Positions 18,378 to 26,675 of a stretch of DNA of 64,000 nt are shown here, piece after piece (the stretch's first letter is position 1; the number at the start of each line of letters is the position of its first letter). The stretch comes from Sphingomonas phyllosphaerae FA2 (lineage in GTDB: Bacteria; Pseudomonadota; Alphaproteobacteria; Sphingomonadales; Sphingomonadaceae). The notes below the pieces were generated by a model. It was not told where the DNA came from. It worked only from the letters and a program-made list of their open reading frames with translations, and did no database searches. The position numbers and the translations under genes were made by a program. The stretch is from the NCBI RefSeq assembly GCF_000427645.1, contig NZ_KE386571.1, positions 3,734,895-3,798,894 on the forward strand. Reading direction: 5' to 3'.

Positions 18378-19436
18378 TTAGGCGGCCTCCGCCATGTCGA
18401 GTGACGCCATGTCGATGACGAAGCGGTAACGCACGTCGGAGCGTTCCATCCGTTCGTAGGCGTGGTTGATCTCGTCGATGCGGATCATCTCGACCTCGGG
18501 AAGGATGTTCTTCGCCGCACAGAAATCGAGCATTTCCTGCGTCTCGGCGATGCCGCCGATGGGAGACCCCGCTACCCGTCGCCGGCCAAGCAGGAGCGGA
18601 ACCGTGTTCATCTCCGCCATCGGGCCGATCTGGCCGACAAGGCACAGCGTACCGTCCACATCAAGAAGCGGCAGGTATGGATCGAGCTCGTGCTTCACCG
18701 GCACCGTGTCGATGATGAGGTTGAAGGTGGAGGCAGCCTCCGCCATCGCTGCATCGTCGCTGGATACGAGGAACGCGTGAGCGCCGAGTTCCTTCGCGTC
18801 CGCTTCCTTATCCGGCGACCGGCTCATCACCGTAACGTGTGCTCCCATCGCTGCGGCAAGCTTGATCGCCATGTGCCCAAGACCGCCCATGCCGATGACG
18901 CCAACACGGCTACCTTCCGCGATGCCCCACGTGCGCAGCGGCGAATAGGTGGTGATCCCGGCGCACAGCAGCGGCGCCGCCTTGGCAATGTCGAGGCTGT
19001 CGGGCATTTTGAGCACGAATTCCTGGCGTGCGACAATGTGCTTCGAATAGCCGCCCTTGGTCGGTTCGCCCGTCACGCGGTCGGTACCGCCATAGGTGCC
19101 GGTGTTGCCTTCGCGGCAGAGCTGCTCTTCGCCCTTCTTGCACTGGTCGCAATGCTGGCAGCTATCGACCATGCACCCAATGCCGACGATGTCGCCGACC
19201 TTGTGCTTGGTCACGTCGGAGGCAACCTCGATCACGCGTCCAACGATCTCGTGACCGACGACCGTCGGATAGGTCGTCCAGCCCCAGTCATTGCGCGCGG
19301 TGTGCAGGTCCGAATGACACACGCCGCTGTAGAGGATTTCAATCGCGACGTCGTTGGAGCGCAGCTCACGCCGGTCGAAGTGGAACGGCGCGAGATGACC
19401 GCTTGTGTCCTGCGCAGCATATCCGATTGTCTGCAT
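18378..19436 (-). CDS. Zinc-dependent NAD(P) alcohol dehydrogenase (YahK/CAD-like)
   Basis: 352 residues, same family as the gene at 17051. The catalytic zinc residues are in SGVCHSD and VGHE, the structural zinc cysteines in SCQHCDQCKKGEEQLC, and the dinucleotide motif is GMGGLG. The ATG at 19436 has AAGGA 5 bases upstream; the longer frame to 19574 lies inside the CMD gene and was rejected. It follows the CMD gene by 28 bases and so belongs to the cupin-CMD-dehydrogenase operon that starts at 20189. The operon ends with the terminator at 18310-18339. Confidence 0.93.
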   Translation of the reverse strand: MQTIGYAAQDTSGHLAPFHFDRRELRSNDVAIEILYSGVCHSDLHTARNDWGWTTYPTVVGHEIVGRVIEVASDVTKHKVGDIVGIGCMVDSCQHCDQCKKGEEQLCREGNTGTYGGTDRVTGEPTKGGYSKHIVARQEFVLKMPDSLDIAKAAPLLCAGITTYSPLRTWGIAEGSRVGVIGMGGLGHMAIKLAAAMGAHVTVMSRSPDKEADAKELGAHAFLVSSDDAAMAEAASTFNLIIDTVPVKHELDPYLPLLDVDGTLCLVGQIGPMAEMNTVPLLLGRRRVAGSPIGGIAETQEMLDFCAAKNILPEVEMIRIDEINHAYERMERSDVRYRFVIDMASLDMAEAA

Positions 19437-19464
19437 GATCGTCCTTGAAGAGAGAGGCGCGAGA

Positions 19465-19791
19465 TCAGGCGTCCGCGTCCGCGAACGCCTTACGAAGAAT
19501 GGGAATAGCCGAGTTGGCGACTGGCCAGCCGGCGTAGAAGGCGAGGTGGGTGACCGCCTCGACCAGCTCGTCACGGGTCACACCGTTGGCCAGCGCGCGC
19601 GCGAGGTGACCGGGCAGCTCGTTGTGGCGGTAGGTCGCGATCAACGCGGTGACAGTGACCAGGCTGCGGTCGCGCTTTGACAATCCTGGCCGTTCCCACA
19701 CCTCGCCAAAAAGGACACGATCGCTCAAGTCGGCCAAGCCCGGCGACACGTCGCCATAGGCTTTCTGCGCGGCGCTCTGCTCCTCGACCAT
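19465..19791 (-). CDS. Carboxymuconolactone decarboxylase-family protein
   Basis: 108 residues, one CMD domain. It shows the blocks DRVLFGEVWERPGLSKRDRS, LARALANGVTRDE and LAFYAGWP, very close to those in the exported fusion at 15831-17021, but without a signal peptide and without the CxxC of AhpD. Its ATG overlaps the stop of the cupin gene by one base (TGATG), so translation is coupled. With the cupin it forms a two-gene, cytosolic counterpart of the fusion protein. Confidence 0.88.
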   Translation of the reverse strand: MVEEQSAAQKAYGDVSPGLADLSDRVLFGEVWERPGLSKRDRSLVTVTALIATYRHNELPGHLARALANGVTRDELVEAVTHLAFYAGWPVANSAIPILRKAFADADA

Positions 19792-20189
19792 CAGCGTGCG
19801 CTGCCCGTATAATCGGCGTCGGAGACCTTCTCCATCCAGTCGACTGCCTTGCCGTCCTGCATCTCGGCTATCGCGATATGGCTCATGGCGTTCTCGGGTG
19901 CAGCACCATGCCAATGCTTCTCGCCCGGTGCGAAGAAGACGACGTCCCCCGGACGCACCTCCTCAACCGGGCCACCGTCGCGTTGAACGCGGCCTAGGCC
20001 AAACGTAATAATGATCGTCTGACCAAGCGGGTGAGTGTGCCATGCAGTGCGCGCACCAGGCTCGAAGGTGACCGTTGCGCCGCTAAGCGCCCCGCTACCC
20101 TTGAAGGGCGCGTCGGTGCGGACGGTGCCGGTAAAGTAGTCCTCCGGGCCTTTGCCCGAGGGCTGTGACCCACTGCGCTTGATGTCCAT
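19791..20189 (-). CDS. Cupin-domain protein
   Basis: 132 residues, a single small beta-barrel cupin. Metal ligands are visible in TAWHTHPLGQ and GEKHWHGA, with the conserved PGDVVFFAPG turn between them. It is closely similar to the C-terminal domain of the fusion at 15831. The ATG at 20189 has GGAG 6 bases upstream; seven upstream codons lead only to a TTG. First gene of the cupin-CMD-alcohol dehydrogenase operon and divergent from the LysR gene at 20281, with a motif copy between them. Confidence 0.9.
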   Translation of the reverse strand: MDIKRSGSQPSGKGPEDYFTGTVRTDAPFKGSGALSGATVTFEPGARTAWHTHPLGQTIIITFGLGRVQRDGGPVEEVRPGDVVFFAPGEKHWHGAAPENAMSHIAIAEMQDGKAVDWMEKVSDADYTGSAR

Positions 20190-20233
20190 GCCGATCTCCA
20201 ATCTGATCAAACATGTAAGCGCGACCGCGACCA

Positions 20234-20282
20234 GCGATTAGGCGCTAGAAACGGCATGGACTTATCCTTATGGTTCATGAAT
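20234..20282. promoter_or_regulatory. Shared upstream motif, copy 3 (cupin operon / LysR)
   Basis: GCGATTAGGCGCT, then at 20254 the core GCATGGACTTATC, 7 bases and TTCATGAAT. It fills the divergent gap between the cupin start (20189) and the LysR start (20281), and the core's right end overlaps the LysR ATG. This placement fits an autoregulating LysR operator. Confidence 0.6.
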
Positions 20283-21174
20283 GCAGCGCGAAGATCTTGT
20301 AGACCTCAACGCCTTCATGGCCGTCGCGGAGGAGCAGAGCTTCACCAAGGCGGCTGCGAAGCTCGGCACCTCACAATCCGCGTTGAGCCATACGGTTCGA
20401 CGGCTCGAAACACGTCTCGGCGTGCGCCTGCTGACACGAACAACGCGCAGCGTAGCGCCCACAGCGGCGGGCGATCGCCTCCTCGCCACGCTCGGACCAG
20501 CATTCGACAACATCGGGGCAGAACTCGCGTCGCTAACGGATCTGCGGGACAAGCCTGCTGGAACGATCCGGATCACCACGTCCGAGCACGCTGCCAACAC
20601 CGTGCTCTGGCCGATTATCGAGCGTTTTCTTCCCGACTACCCGGATATCCATGTCGAGCTGAGCATCAACTCGGGCCTGGCAGACATCGTAACCGATCGG
20701 TTCGACGCCGGAGTCAGGCTGGGCGAGTCAGTTGCCAAAGACATGATCGCGACGCGCATCGGGCCTGATCTGCGCATGGCTGTGATCGCGTCTCCCGAAT
20801 ATTTAGCACGCAATCCCGCTCCGCTCACGCCGCAGGACCTACCACGCCACAACTGCATCAATCTTCGCCTGTCGACGGCAGGCGGGCTGTATGCCTGGGA
20901 ACTCGAGAAGGACGATCGAGAGGTTCGCGTTCGGGTCGACGGCCAGCTGACCTGCAACAACATCGCGCTTATCACCCGCTCCGCCATGGCCGGGTTGGGA
21001 CTGGGCTACGTGATGGAGGACACCGTCGCCGATCACCTGAAGGATGGTCGGCTCGTACAGGTGTTGCAAGAATGGTCTCAGCCGTTTCCTGGTTATCACC
21101 TCTATTATCCTAGTCGTAGGCAGCCATCGGCGGCCTTTGCGCTTCTGGTGGACCTTTTGCGCTATCGGGTGTGA
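20281..21174 (+). CDS. LysR-family transcriptional regulator
   Basis: 297 residues. The N-terminal winged helix-turn-helix is clear (FMAVAEEQSFTKAAAKLG, then SQSALSHTVRRLETRLGVRL), followed by the LysR substrate-binding domain with the FDAGVRLGE segment of the DsdA/YafC-like group. Divergent from the cupin-CMD-dehydrogenase operon, which it probably controls. The shared motif in the gap also occurs before the pump operon and the other dehydrogenase, so its regulon may be wider (inference). Confidence 0.92.
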   Translation: MQREDLVDLNAFMAVAEEQSFTKAAAKLGTSQSALSHTVRRLETRLGVRLLTRTTRSVAPTAAGDRLLATLGPAFDNIGAELASLTDLRDKPAGTIRITTSEHAANTVLWPIIERFLPDYPDIHVELSINSGLADIVTDRFDAGVRLGESVAKDMIATRIGPDLRMAVIASPEYLARNPAPLTPQDLPRHNCINLRLSTAGGLYAWELEKDDREVRVRVDGQLTCNNIALITRSAMAGLGLGYVMEDTVADHLKDGRLVQVLQEWSQPFPGYHLYYPSRRQPSAAFALLVDLLRYRV

Positions 21175-21396
21175 TATAAATCACCCCACCTACGGAGCGG
21201 CGAGATAAGGCTCCGCCGACTGCCACCGCTCACCTCATGCCCATCCGGCCGCGATCTTTGCGAAGGTGGTCACGGCATTGCCGCCCTTCGTTTCGATCCG
21301 GAGACTGAGACCTCGAAGCTCACTCGGCGGAGCAGCATTGGCCGAATTGCCGAACGCAGAACCTAATTGCCCCACGTACGGTTCGGCCGGACATAC

Positions 21397-21462
21397 TCTA
21401 AGCGCACCGGCATAAAATCGATCAATGGCGGGATTTCATCCGTGCCGGGGTAGGGTAGGGGA
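21397..21462. repeat. Dispersed intergenic repeat A, copy in the 21175-21716 gap
   Basis: The 540-bp gap between the LysR and aldo/keto reductase genes has no convincing gene. This segment (AAGCGCACCGGCATAAAATC ... ggggtagggtagggg) matches part of the sequence at 26418-26480. A second repeat-like stretch, CCCGTTTCTCCAT at 21568, resembles sequences at 39326 and 58308. Confidence 0.45.
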
Positions 21463-21716
21463 GGTCGACGCCACCTCAGATGCGGACTGTCCGCTTCCGT
21501 CCAAACCGGGAGGCTCGAGCGGGTGATCCGCATCCCCGAAAGAAGCCGTCCGTTCAGCGCGCTCATTCCCGTTTCTCCATCCTCAAAGGGCGATTTCGAG
21601 AAAGAGCAATTGGGAGAGGTCCTGGGAAAGCGGACTCCGCAGGCGGCCGTCAGCGTGGTAGGCGCGGCGGTATCCCCATTACCGTTCGTGTTTGGGGAAC
21701 TTCCGTTCACGCGATG

Positions 21717-22805
21717 TCAGTAGTGGTCGCCGCGATGCTGAGGCGAGATCGCGTGAAGTTGCGAAGCCTTCCCGTTCACCGTGGCGCCGGCCTGATGCAC
21801 ATCGGGGAATGCCTGATCGCACAGGGCGAGCGGAAACGGCAGCTCGGGCTCCGACAGTTCGTCCAGCTTGCCGATCTGGTCGGCCGTCAGGTCGATATCG
21901 AACGCACGGACATTGTCCTCGAGTTGCACCATGGTTCGAGCGCCCATGATGGTCGACGCGACGTGGGGCCGCGACATGACCCAAGCTAGGGCGACCCGGG
22001 CGACCGAAGCACCGTGCGCGTCGGCGAGACGCCCGAGTTCGTCGACGATGTCGAAGAGCTTTTCGGTCATGCCGGGGCCGCTCTTGGCAGCCCGACCCTC
22101 CGTCGCCTGCCCTTTGTTGGTGCGCGTGTATTTACCGCTCAGTTGCCCGCCCGCGAGTGGCGACCAGGGAACGACGCCCATGCCCAGCTCTTGGGCCATC
22201 GGGATCAACTCCCCCTCCACCGTACGCTCGGCCAGGGAGTATTCGATCTGGGTCGCGATGAACGGCGCCCAACCGCGGAATTGGGCAATCAGTTGCCCTT
22301 GCGCAGCCTTCCAGGCCGGTGTGTCGGAGACGCCGACGTAGCGAACCTTTCCTGCCTCGACGAGCGAGTGCAGCGCCGCCATCGTTTCCTCGATCGGCGT
22401 GTTCACGTCCCAATTATGCAGCCAGTAGAGATCGATGTAGTCCGTCTGGAGGCGACGCAGGCTCTGCTCGCAAGCAGCGACGATCGACTTGCGGCTCGAA
22501 CCACCGCCGTTGGGATCCCCCGGGTATAGGTTGCCGCTGAATTTGGTCGCTATGACGAGACGGTCGCGCTTTTCGCGATCATGGGCGATGTGGTCGCCGA
22601 TGATCTTCTCCGAATGCCCCTTGGTGTAGATGTTGGCGGTGTCGATGAAGTTGCCGCCGAGGTCGACGTAGCGGTCCAGGATGGCCGTCGAGTCCTCCAC
22701 GCTGGAACCCCAGCCAAGATCCTCCCCAAAGGTCATCGTCCCGAGTGCGAGGGGACTGACCCGAAGTCCGGACCGACCGAGAGTGACGTAGTGGTCGAGC
22801 GCCAT
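21717..22805 (-). CDS. Aldo/keto reductase
   Basis: 362 residues, (beta/alpha)8 aldo/keto reductase of the YajO/potassium-channel beta-like group. Tetrad: Asp and Tyr in NFIDTANIY, Lys in IATKFSGN, His in LYWLHNWD. The C-terminal cofactor site is in STIMGARTMVQLEDN. The ATG at 22805 has AGGA 6 bases upstream; the ATG at 22820 has no ribosome site. The C-terminal tail (ATVNGKASQLHAI) extends the usual domain. No immediate operon partner; the hydrolase upstream is separated by a hairpin. Confidence 0.93.
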   Translation of the reverse strand: MALDHYVTLGRSGLRVSPLALGTMTFGEDLGWGSSVEDSTAILDRYVDLGGNFIDTANIYTKGHSEKIIGDHIAHDREKRDRLVIATKFSGNLYPGDPNGGGSSRKSIVAACEQSLRRLQTDYIDLYWLHNWDVNTPIEETMAALHSLVEAGKVRYVGVSDTPAWKAAQGQLIAQFRGWAPFIATQIEYSLAERTVEGELIPMAQELGMGVVPWSPLAGGQLSGKYTRTNKGQATEGRAAKSGPGMTEKLFDIVDELGRLADAHGASVARVALAWVMSRPHVASTIMGARTMVQLEDNVRAFDIDLTADQIGKLDELSEPELPFPLALCDQAFPDVHQAGATVNGKASQLHAISPQHRGDHY

Positions 22806-22882
22806 GGCATTCCTATTCATGTTTGATGCGGGAAACGCCTTCGATCAGCTAAGCGAGAGAAGCTGATCGGGCGCATAGAGCG

Positions 22883-22913
22883 CGGCCCTCACCGCTAGTT
22901 GCGGCGAGGGCCG
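22883..22913 (-). terminator. Hairpin after the hydrolase gene
   Basis: Stem CGGCCCTC-a-CCGC / GCGG-c-GAGGGCCG with a 5-base loop, 10 bases after the hydrolase stop at 22924. No strong T tract follows. Confidence 0.5.
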
Positions 22914-22923
22914 GGCGGGTCGA

Positions 22924-23919
22924 TCAAGCAAGCGCCTTACGGAAGTGCGCGGCAATCCGATCTGCGGACTGACGCACCGTCTCGGCGTTGTCGTAGAAGT
23001 CGAAATGCTTGCCCTCGGCCCAGTGCAACTCCTTAGGACCGGCCAGCGCACCGTAAGCCTTGCGCGCCTGATCCGGGAAGGCGGCGCCGTCAGAGTGTAT
23101 GATGAGCGCAGGGGCTTTGACGGAAGCCGCCTGGCTGATCGGATCGAACTCCAGCCAGCTTTCCCAGCCCATCACGGCGAACTCGTTTCGCCATGGCCGG
23201 ACGCCGCCACCACGCGTCTTATCCATGTAATATTCGCTCGCGCTGGCGCTCACGGCTTGCTTGTTGCCGGGATCGTAAGCCGTCACGATGTCGATGGCAC
23301 CGGTTTCGTCGTACCGCTTCCGCGCAGCGCGGCTGACGGCCTTACGCTGAGCGATGACCTCCTTGCCCATCGTCTTTTCCATGAACGATGGTTCGCCGAA
23401 CATGCCGGCAGTGGCCGCAATGGCACCGACGTTCGGGTCCTTTGCCGCGGCGTACATGATCGTTCCGCCCGAGGTGCAGACGCCGAGCAGGCCGGTGCCG
23501 GAAACGTCAGGGCGCTTCTTGAGAAACCGGAGAGCAGCCGACAGGTCCTCGGCCTTTGACGCCTGATCCTCATACTGCCGCTCAGCGCCAATGCTTTCGC
23601 CATAATTGCGGTAGTCAATCGACAGCGCAATGACCCCCCGGCGCGCCAACTCGCCTGCGTAAAGGCCGCCCATCATCTCCTTGACCGAGGTGAGCGACCC
23701 ACCCACCGCCACCGCCGGGTAGCGACGCGAGGGATCATGGCCTTCGGGAAGGTACAGGTTACCGACCACGAAGCCGTCACCGCTTGGGAAGCTGACCCTC
23801 TGTGGCTTTGGCTCGCTGCGCTCCGTAAGCGTCTGTGACATGGCGTTTCCTATGCTGAGAATGGCTGCGCTGGCACCGGCTCCGATGCCGAAAGCCCGCC
23901 GTGTGAGCATGGTCGACAA
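22924..23919 (-). CDS. Alpha/beta hydrolase with Tat-type signal
   Basis: About 331 residues. The N-terminus has a twin-arginine-like signal (LTRRAFGIGAGASAAILS), then a dienelactone hydrolase/DltE-like alpha/beta fold. The nucleophile elbow appears to be GVCTSGG, where Ser follows Cys-Thr, and the late His is in EGKHFDFYD. Starts are ambiguous: ATG 23940 has no ribosome site, TTG 23919 has GGGGAG 7 bases upstream, and ATG 23910 is 16 bases from it. I chose 23919. Divergent from the LysR gene at 24019, its likely regulator. Confidence 0.85.
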   Translation of the reverse strand: MSTMLTRRAFGIGAGASAAILSIGNAMSQTLTERSEPKPQRVSFPSGDGFVVGNLYLPEGHDPSRRYPAVAVGGSLTSVKEMMGGLYAGELARRGVIALSIDYRNYGESIGAERQYEDQASKAEDLSAALRFLKKRPDVSGTGLLGVCTSGGTIMYAAAKDPNVGAIAATAGMFGEPSFMEKTMGKEVIAQRKAVSRAARKRYDETGAIDIVTAYDPGNKQAVSASASEYYMDKTRGGGVRPWRNEFAVMGWESWLEFDPISQAASVKAPALIIHSDGAAFPDQARKAYGALAGPKELHWAEGKHFDFYDNAETVRQSADRIAAHFRKALA

Positions 23920-24018
23920 TGGCGAACTCCCCTGATGCAATACGCAGAAGAGGTGGTGAACCGCACCAAACTTGATAATACGGCTAATGTTTGAAGCCGT
24001 TTCAAGTGAGGCTTTATA

Positions 24019-24930
24019 ATGAGAGCTGACCTATTTGACGGTGTTTTGGTTTTCACGCGTGTCGCTGAACGGCGCAGCTTCACTGCCGCGGCTAAGGAGC
24101 TGGGGATCACCCCCGCAGCTGTAAGCTGGAGCATCAAGAGCTTGGAAAAGCGCGTCGGTGCGCCGCTGCTGACCAGAACCACACGTTCGGTCGGGCTGAC
24201 CGAGGCAGGTGAAATGTTCCTGGAGCAGGCGCGGGTGGGAGTGACGCATGTGCAGGCTGCCGTCGAGGCGGTGCAGCGGATCGGCGCGACTCCTCGGGGC
24301 CTGCTGCGTCTCAGCGTGCCCTATGTCGCGCACACGGCCTTGGTGCCGTTACTGAAGGGCTTCGGTGACGCCTTTCCTGAGATTGAGCTGGAGTTGACCT
24401 TCGAGGACAGATTCGTGGACGTGGTGGCGGAGGGTTACGACGCCGGCATCCGGATCGGCGAAATGATCGCTCAGGAGATGATTGCCGTTCGTCTCACGCC
24501 TCCAAGTTTAAAGGTGGTCGTCGGCTCGCCGGCCTATTTTGCCGAACGCGGCAGGCCGGAGCGACCCGAAGCGCTTCAGCACCATTCCTGTATTCGCGCT
24601 CGCCTAATGGACGGATCGTTGCATCGCTGGGGATTTGTCGAGGATGACGCAGAGGAGCAGCGGACGTTCTCGATCGCGGTCGATGGACCGTTGATCGTCA
24701 ACGGACCGGCGATGTGCGTGTCCGCCGCCCTATCCGGTGTTGGCCTCACCTACATCACGGGCGACGCCGTCCGCCCCCTGATCGGGGAAGGGCGGTTGGC
24801 GACCTGCCTTGAACCGTTCCTGCCCGAGAGCCCCGGATTGTTCATCTTCTTCCCGAACCGCGAGCATGTGTTGCCGAAGCTTCGAGCCTTCATCAACTTT
24901 TGCACATCATCATCTGGTCTGACCAGGTGA
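24019..24930 (+). CDS. LysR-family transcriptional regulator
   Basis: 303 residues. Winged helix-turn-helix at the N-terminus (FTRVAERRSFTAAAKELG, TPAAVSWSIKSLEKRVG) and a substrate-binding domain with YDAGIRIGEM. Divergent from the exported hydrolase gene, with about 100 bases between the starts including a TTGATAATACGGCTAATG stretch that may hold the operator. It probably controls the hydrolase. Confidence 0.92.
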   Translation: MRADLFDGVLVFTRVAERRSFTAAAKELGITPAAVSWSIKSLEKRVGAPLLTRTTRSVGLTEAGEMFLEQARVGVTHVQAAVEAVQRIGATPRGLLRLSVPYVAHTALVPLLKGFGDAFPEIELELTFEDRFVDVVAEGYDAGIRIGEMIAQEMIAVRLTPPSLKVVVGSPAYFAERGRPERPEALQHHSCIRARLMDGSLHRWGFVEDDAEEQRTFSIAVDGPLIVNGPAMCVSAALSGVGLTYITGDAVRPLIGEGRLATCLEPFLPESPGLFIFFPNREHVLPKLRAFINFCTSSSGLTR

Positions 24931-24968
24931 CGGCCGCCAGACCCGGCATTGCATTGACGGATTACCGC

Positions 24969-25367
24969 CTATCGTGACCTGAAGCGAGCTTTTGCAGCCT
25001 CGGTGAACGGCATGAAGATGCTCACGGCCGAGCCTTCCGGATCACGGACCTGAAAGGTGCGATTGCCCCAAGGCAGTAGCTTGGGTTCATGCACCAGTTC
25101 GGCTTTACCGTTCAGGCGATCAAAGACTGCATCTACGTCCTCGACCATGAACTCCAGAATGGCCGTGCGATTTGATCCGGGCTCCGCGCTGCCCTCTGCG
25201 AAGGCCGCCACAGTTTCCGCGCCGCCAATTGCGAGTGTGGCAGCCGGCGTGACGATCTCTGCAAACTGAGGCGCGAGCCATTCGGCGGTTTGATCGGTGA
25301 CCAACTCGTAGAACGTAACCATCGCCTTGATGTCGGCGGCAATCAGGCGGACGGAAGAGAATTTCAT
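24969..25367 (-). CDS. VOC-superfamily (glyoxalase/bleomycin-resistance-like) protein
   Basis: 132 residues with the VOC fold: SVRLIAADIKAMVTFYELVT at the start, FMVEDVDAVFDRL in the middle and a C-terminal strand WGNRTFQVRDPEGSAVSIF carrying the usual Glu region. Metal ligands cannot be assigned firmly. Divergent from a WYL regulator at 25454 with 86 bases between, so likely its target. May be a dioxygenase, isomerase or binding protein. Confidence 0.88.
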   Translation of the reverse strand: MKFSSVRLIAADIKAMVTFYELVTDQTAEWLAPQFAEIVTPAATLAIGGAETVAAFAEGSAEPGSNRTAILEFMVEDVDAVFDRLNGKAELVHEPKLLPWGNRTFQVRDPEGSAVSIFMPFTEAAKARFRSR

Positions 25368-25453
25368 TATGACATCCTTGTTGGCGGCTTGTGCGTGAAA
25401 GGCCTTTACCGCACCACTGCTGACAGCGTTGTGTCAGTAGGAGTCACCAGGAG

Positions 25454-26182
25454 GTGCGCCGCACCGATCGCCTGTTTCAAATTATCCAGCTCCTTCGGCG
25501 GTCGACGCGGCCCGTGACCGGCGCCGCCTTGGCGGCTGAGCTAGAGGTATCCACGCGGACGCTGTATCGCGACATGGCCGAACTCATGGCGCAGCGGGTG
25601 CCGATCACGGGCGAAGCAGGCCTTGGGTATCTGTTGGCGGCTGATTACGACATGCCGCCACTGATGCTCACTCAGGTGGAGTTGGAAGCGATCGTCCTTG
25701 GTGCGCAGTGGGTCGCCGGGCGCGATGATCCACTTCTTTCCCCTGCCGCGAGCGATGTCTTGGCAAAGATCACGACGGCTGTTCCGGCGCATCTCCGACC
25801 GTTTGTCATGGCGCCGAGTACCGGCGTGCGACCGGGCCTTGTTCCGGTAGAGGAGGTTGTGGACATGGCAACGCTCCGTAATGCGATCCGCTCATGGTCG
25901 AAGCTACGCCTTCTCTACCGCGCCCAGGATGGCGAGAAGAGCCAGCGAACGGTCTGGCCCATCGTGTTGGGTTATTCGGATGACAGTCGCATCCTGATCG
26001 CATGGTGCGAGGAGCGCCAGGGATTTCGTCACTTCCGCACCGATCGGATGTTGGCTGCGGAACCCCTGGGTCGGCCCATCCCAAAGTCGAAAGGCAATTT
26101 GCTTCGCAAGTGGGAGGAGTGGCGAGCCGCCGAGCTTGCCAGAAACGAAGGGGAGGCTGCCCCGATGAACCGTCGGTTGTAG
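25454..26182 (+). CDS. YafY-type transcriptional regulator with WYL domain
   Basis: 242 residues, GTG start with an AGGAG site. The N-terminal HTH_11 helix-turn-helix is RRTDRLFQIIQLLRRS and TGAALAAELEVSTRTLYRDM. The central and C-terminal WYL-type domain has LRLLYRAQDGEKSQRTVWPI, ILIAWCEERQGFRHFRTDRM. Such proteins are usually repressors that respond to small ligands or nucleic acid. Divergent from the VOC gene. Confidence 0.9.
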   Translation: MRRTDRLFQIIQLLRRSTRPVTGAALAAELEVSTRTLYRDMAELMAQRVPITGEAGLGYLLAADYDMPPLMLTQVELEAIVLGAQWVAGRDDPLLSPAASDVLAKITTAVPAHLRPFVMAPSTGVRPGLVPVEEVVDMATLRNAIRSWSKLRLLYRAQDGEKSQRTVWPIVLGYSDDSRILIAWCEERQGFRHFRTDRMLAAEPLGRPIPKSKGNLLRKWEEWRAAELARNEGEAAPMNRRL

Positions 26183-26274
26183 AACGGAGACCAGCAGTGG
26201 ACTGGAACGGGCCGATCGTCGTGCCGGCTGCTCATACGACGGAGACAAGAAGCAGATCTTCAACCTCGATGAAG

Positions 26275-26480
26275 CTTCTGAGGTGCCGTTTGGTAGGGTG
26301 CGGTATGGTCCTCCAGGACTTTAGGCGGACCAACGAGCCAATCCGCGTCGAATCTCAGACGTTCCTTTTAGACGCAAACCGGACCGGGCAAAGTATGCAC
26401 AGGGAGGGTATACCCAAAACGTACCGGCACAAAATTGATCAGCGGCGCGGTTCAAGCCGAGCAAGGGTAGGGCAGGGGGC
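26275..26480. repeat. Dispersed intergenic repeat A, long copy
   Basis: The 26183-26675 gap has no credible gene. This block, GGTGCCGTTTGGTAGGGTG ... GGCGGACCAACG ... GACGTTCCTTTT ... GGGTATACCC, is a diverged direct copy of 32362-32530. Its right end (ACGTACCGGCACAAAATTGATC ..., split here) matches 21397-21462. Read on the minus strand all copies resemble decayed coding sequence with stops. Confidence 0.7.
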
Positions 26481-26675
26481 CGACCGCACTCCAGAAGCAG
26501 ACCTTCCTTCAGATACCGACCTTGATCGCCGGCTGCCGCGATAAGCTCGATGGGCTGCCTACAGTGCCCGCCATGCCGAGACGATCACGCATGAAGCGCG
26601 ATGATGAAATTGACGCCTAGCTGATTTATCAAAATCTCATGTTATATCCAAATCTCAGAGAGAAATGTCGGCGGT

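Noticed and set aside
26002..26544. 180-residue plus-strand frame overlapping the WYL regulator and repeat A
   Set aside because: Starts inside a supported gene in another frame and continues into non-coding repeat; no domain.
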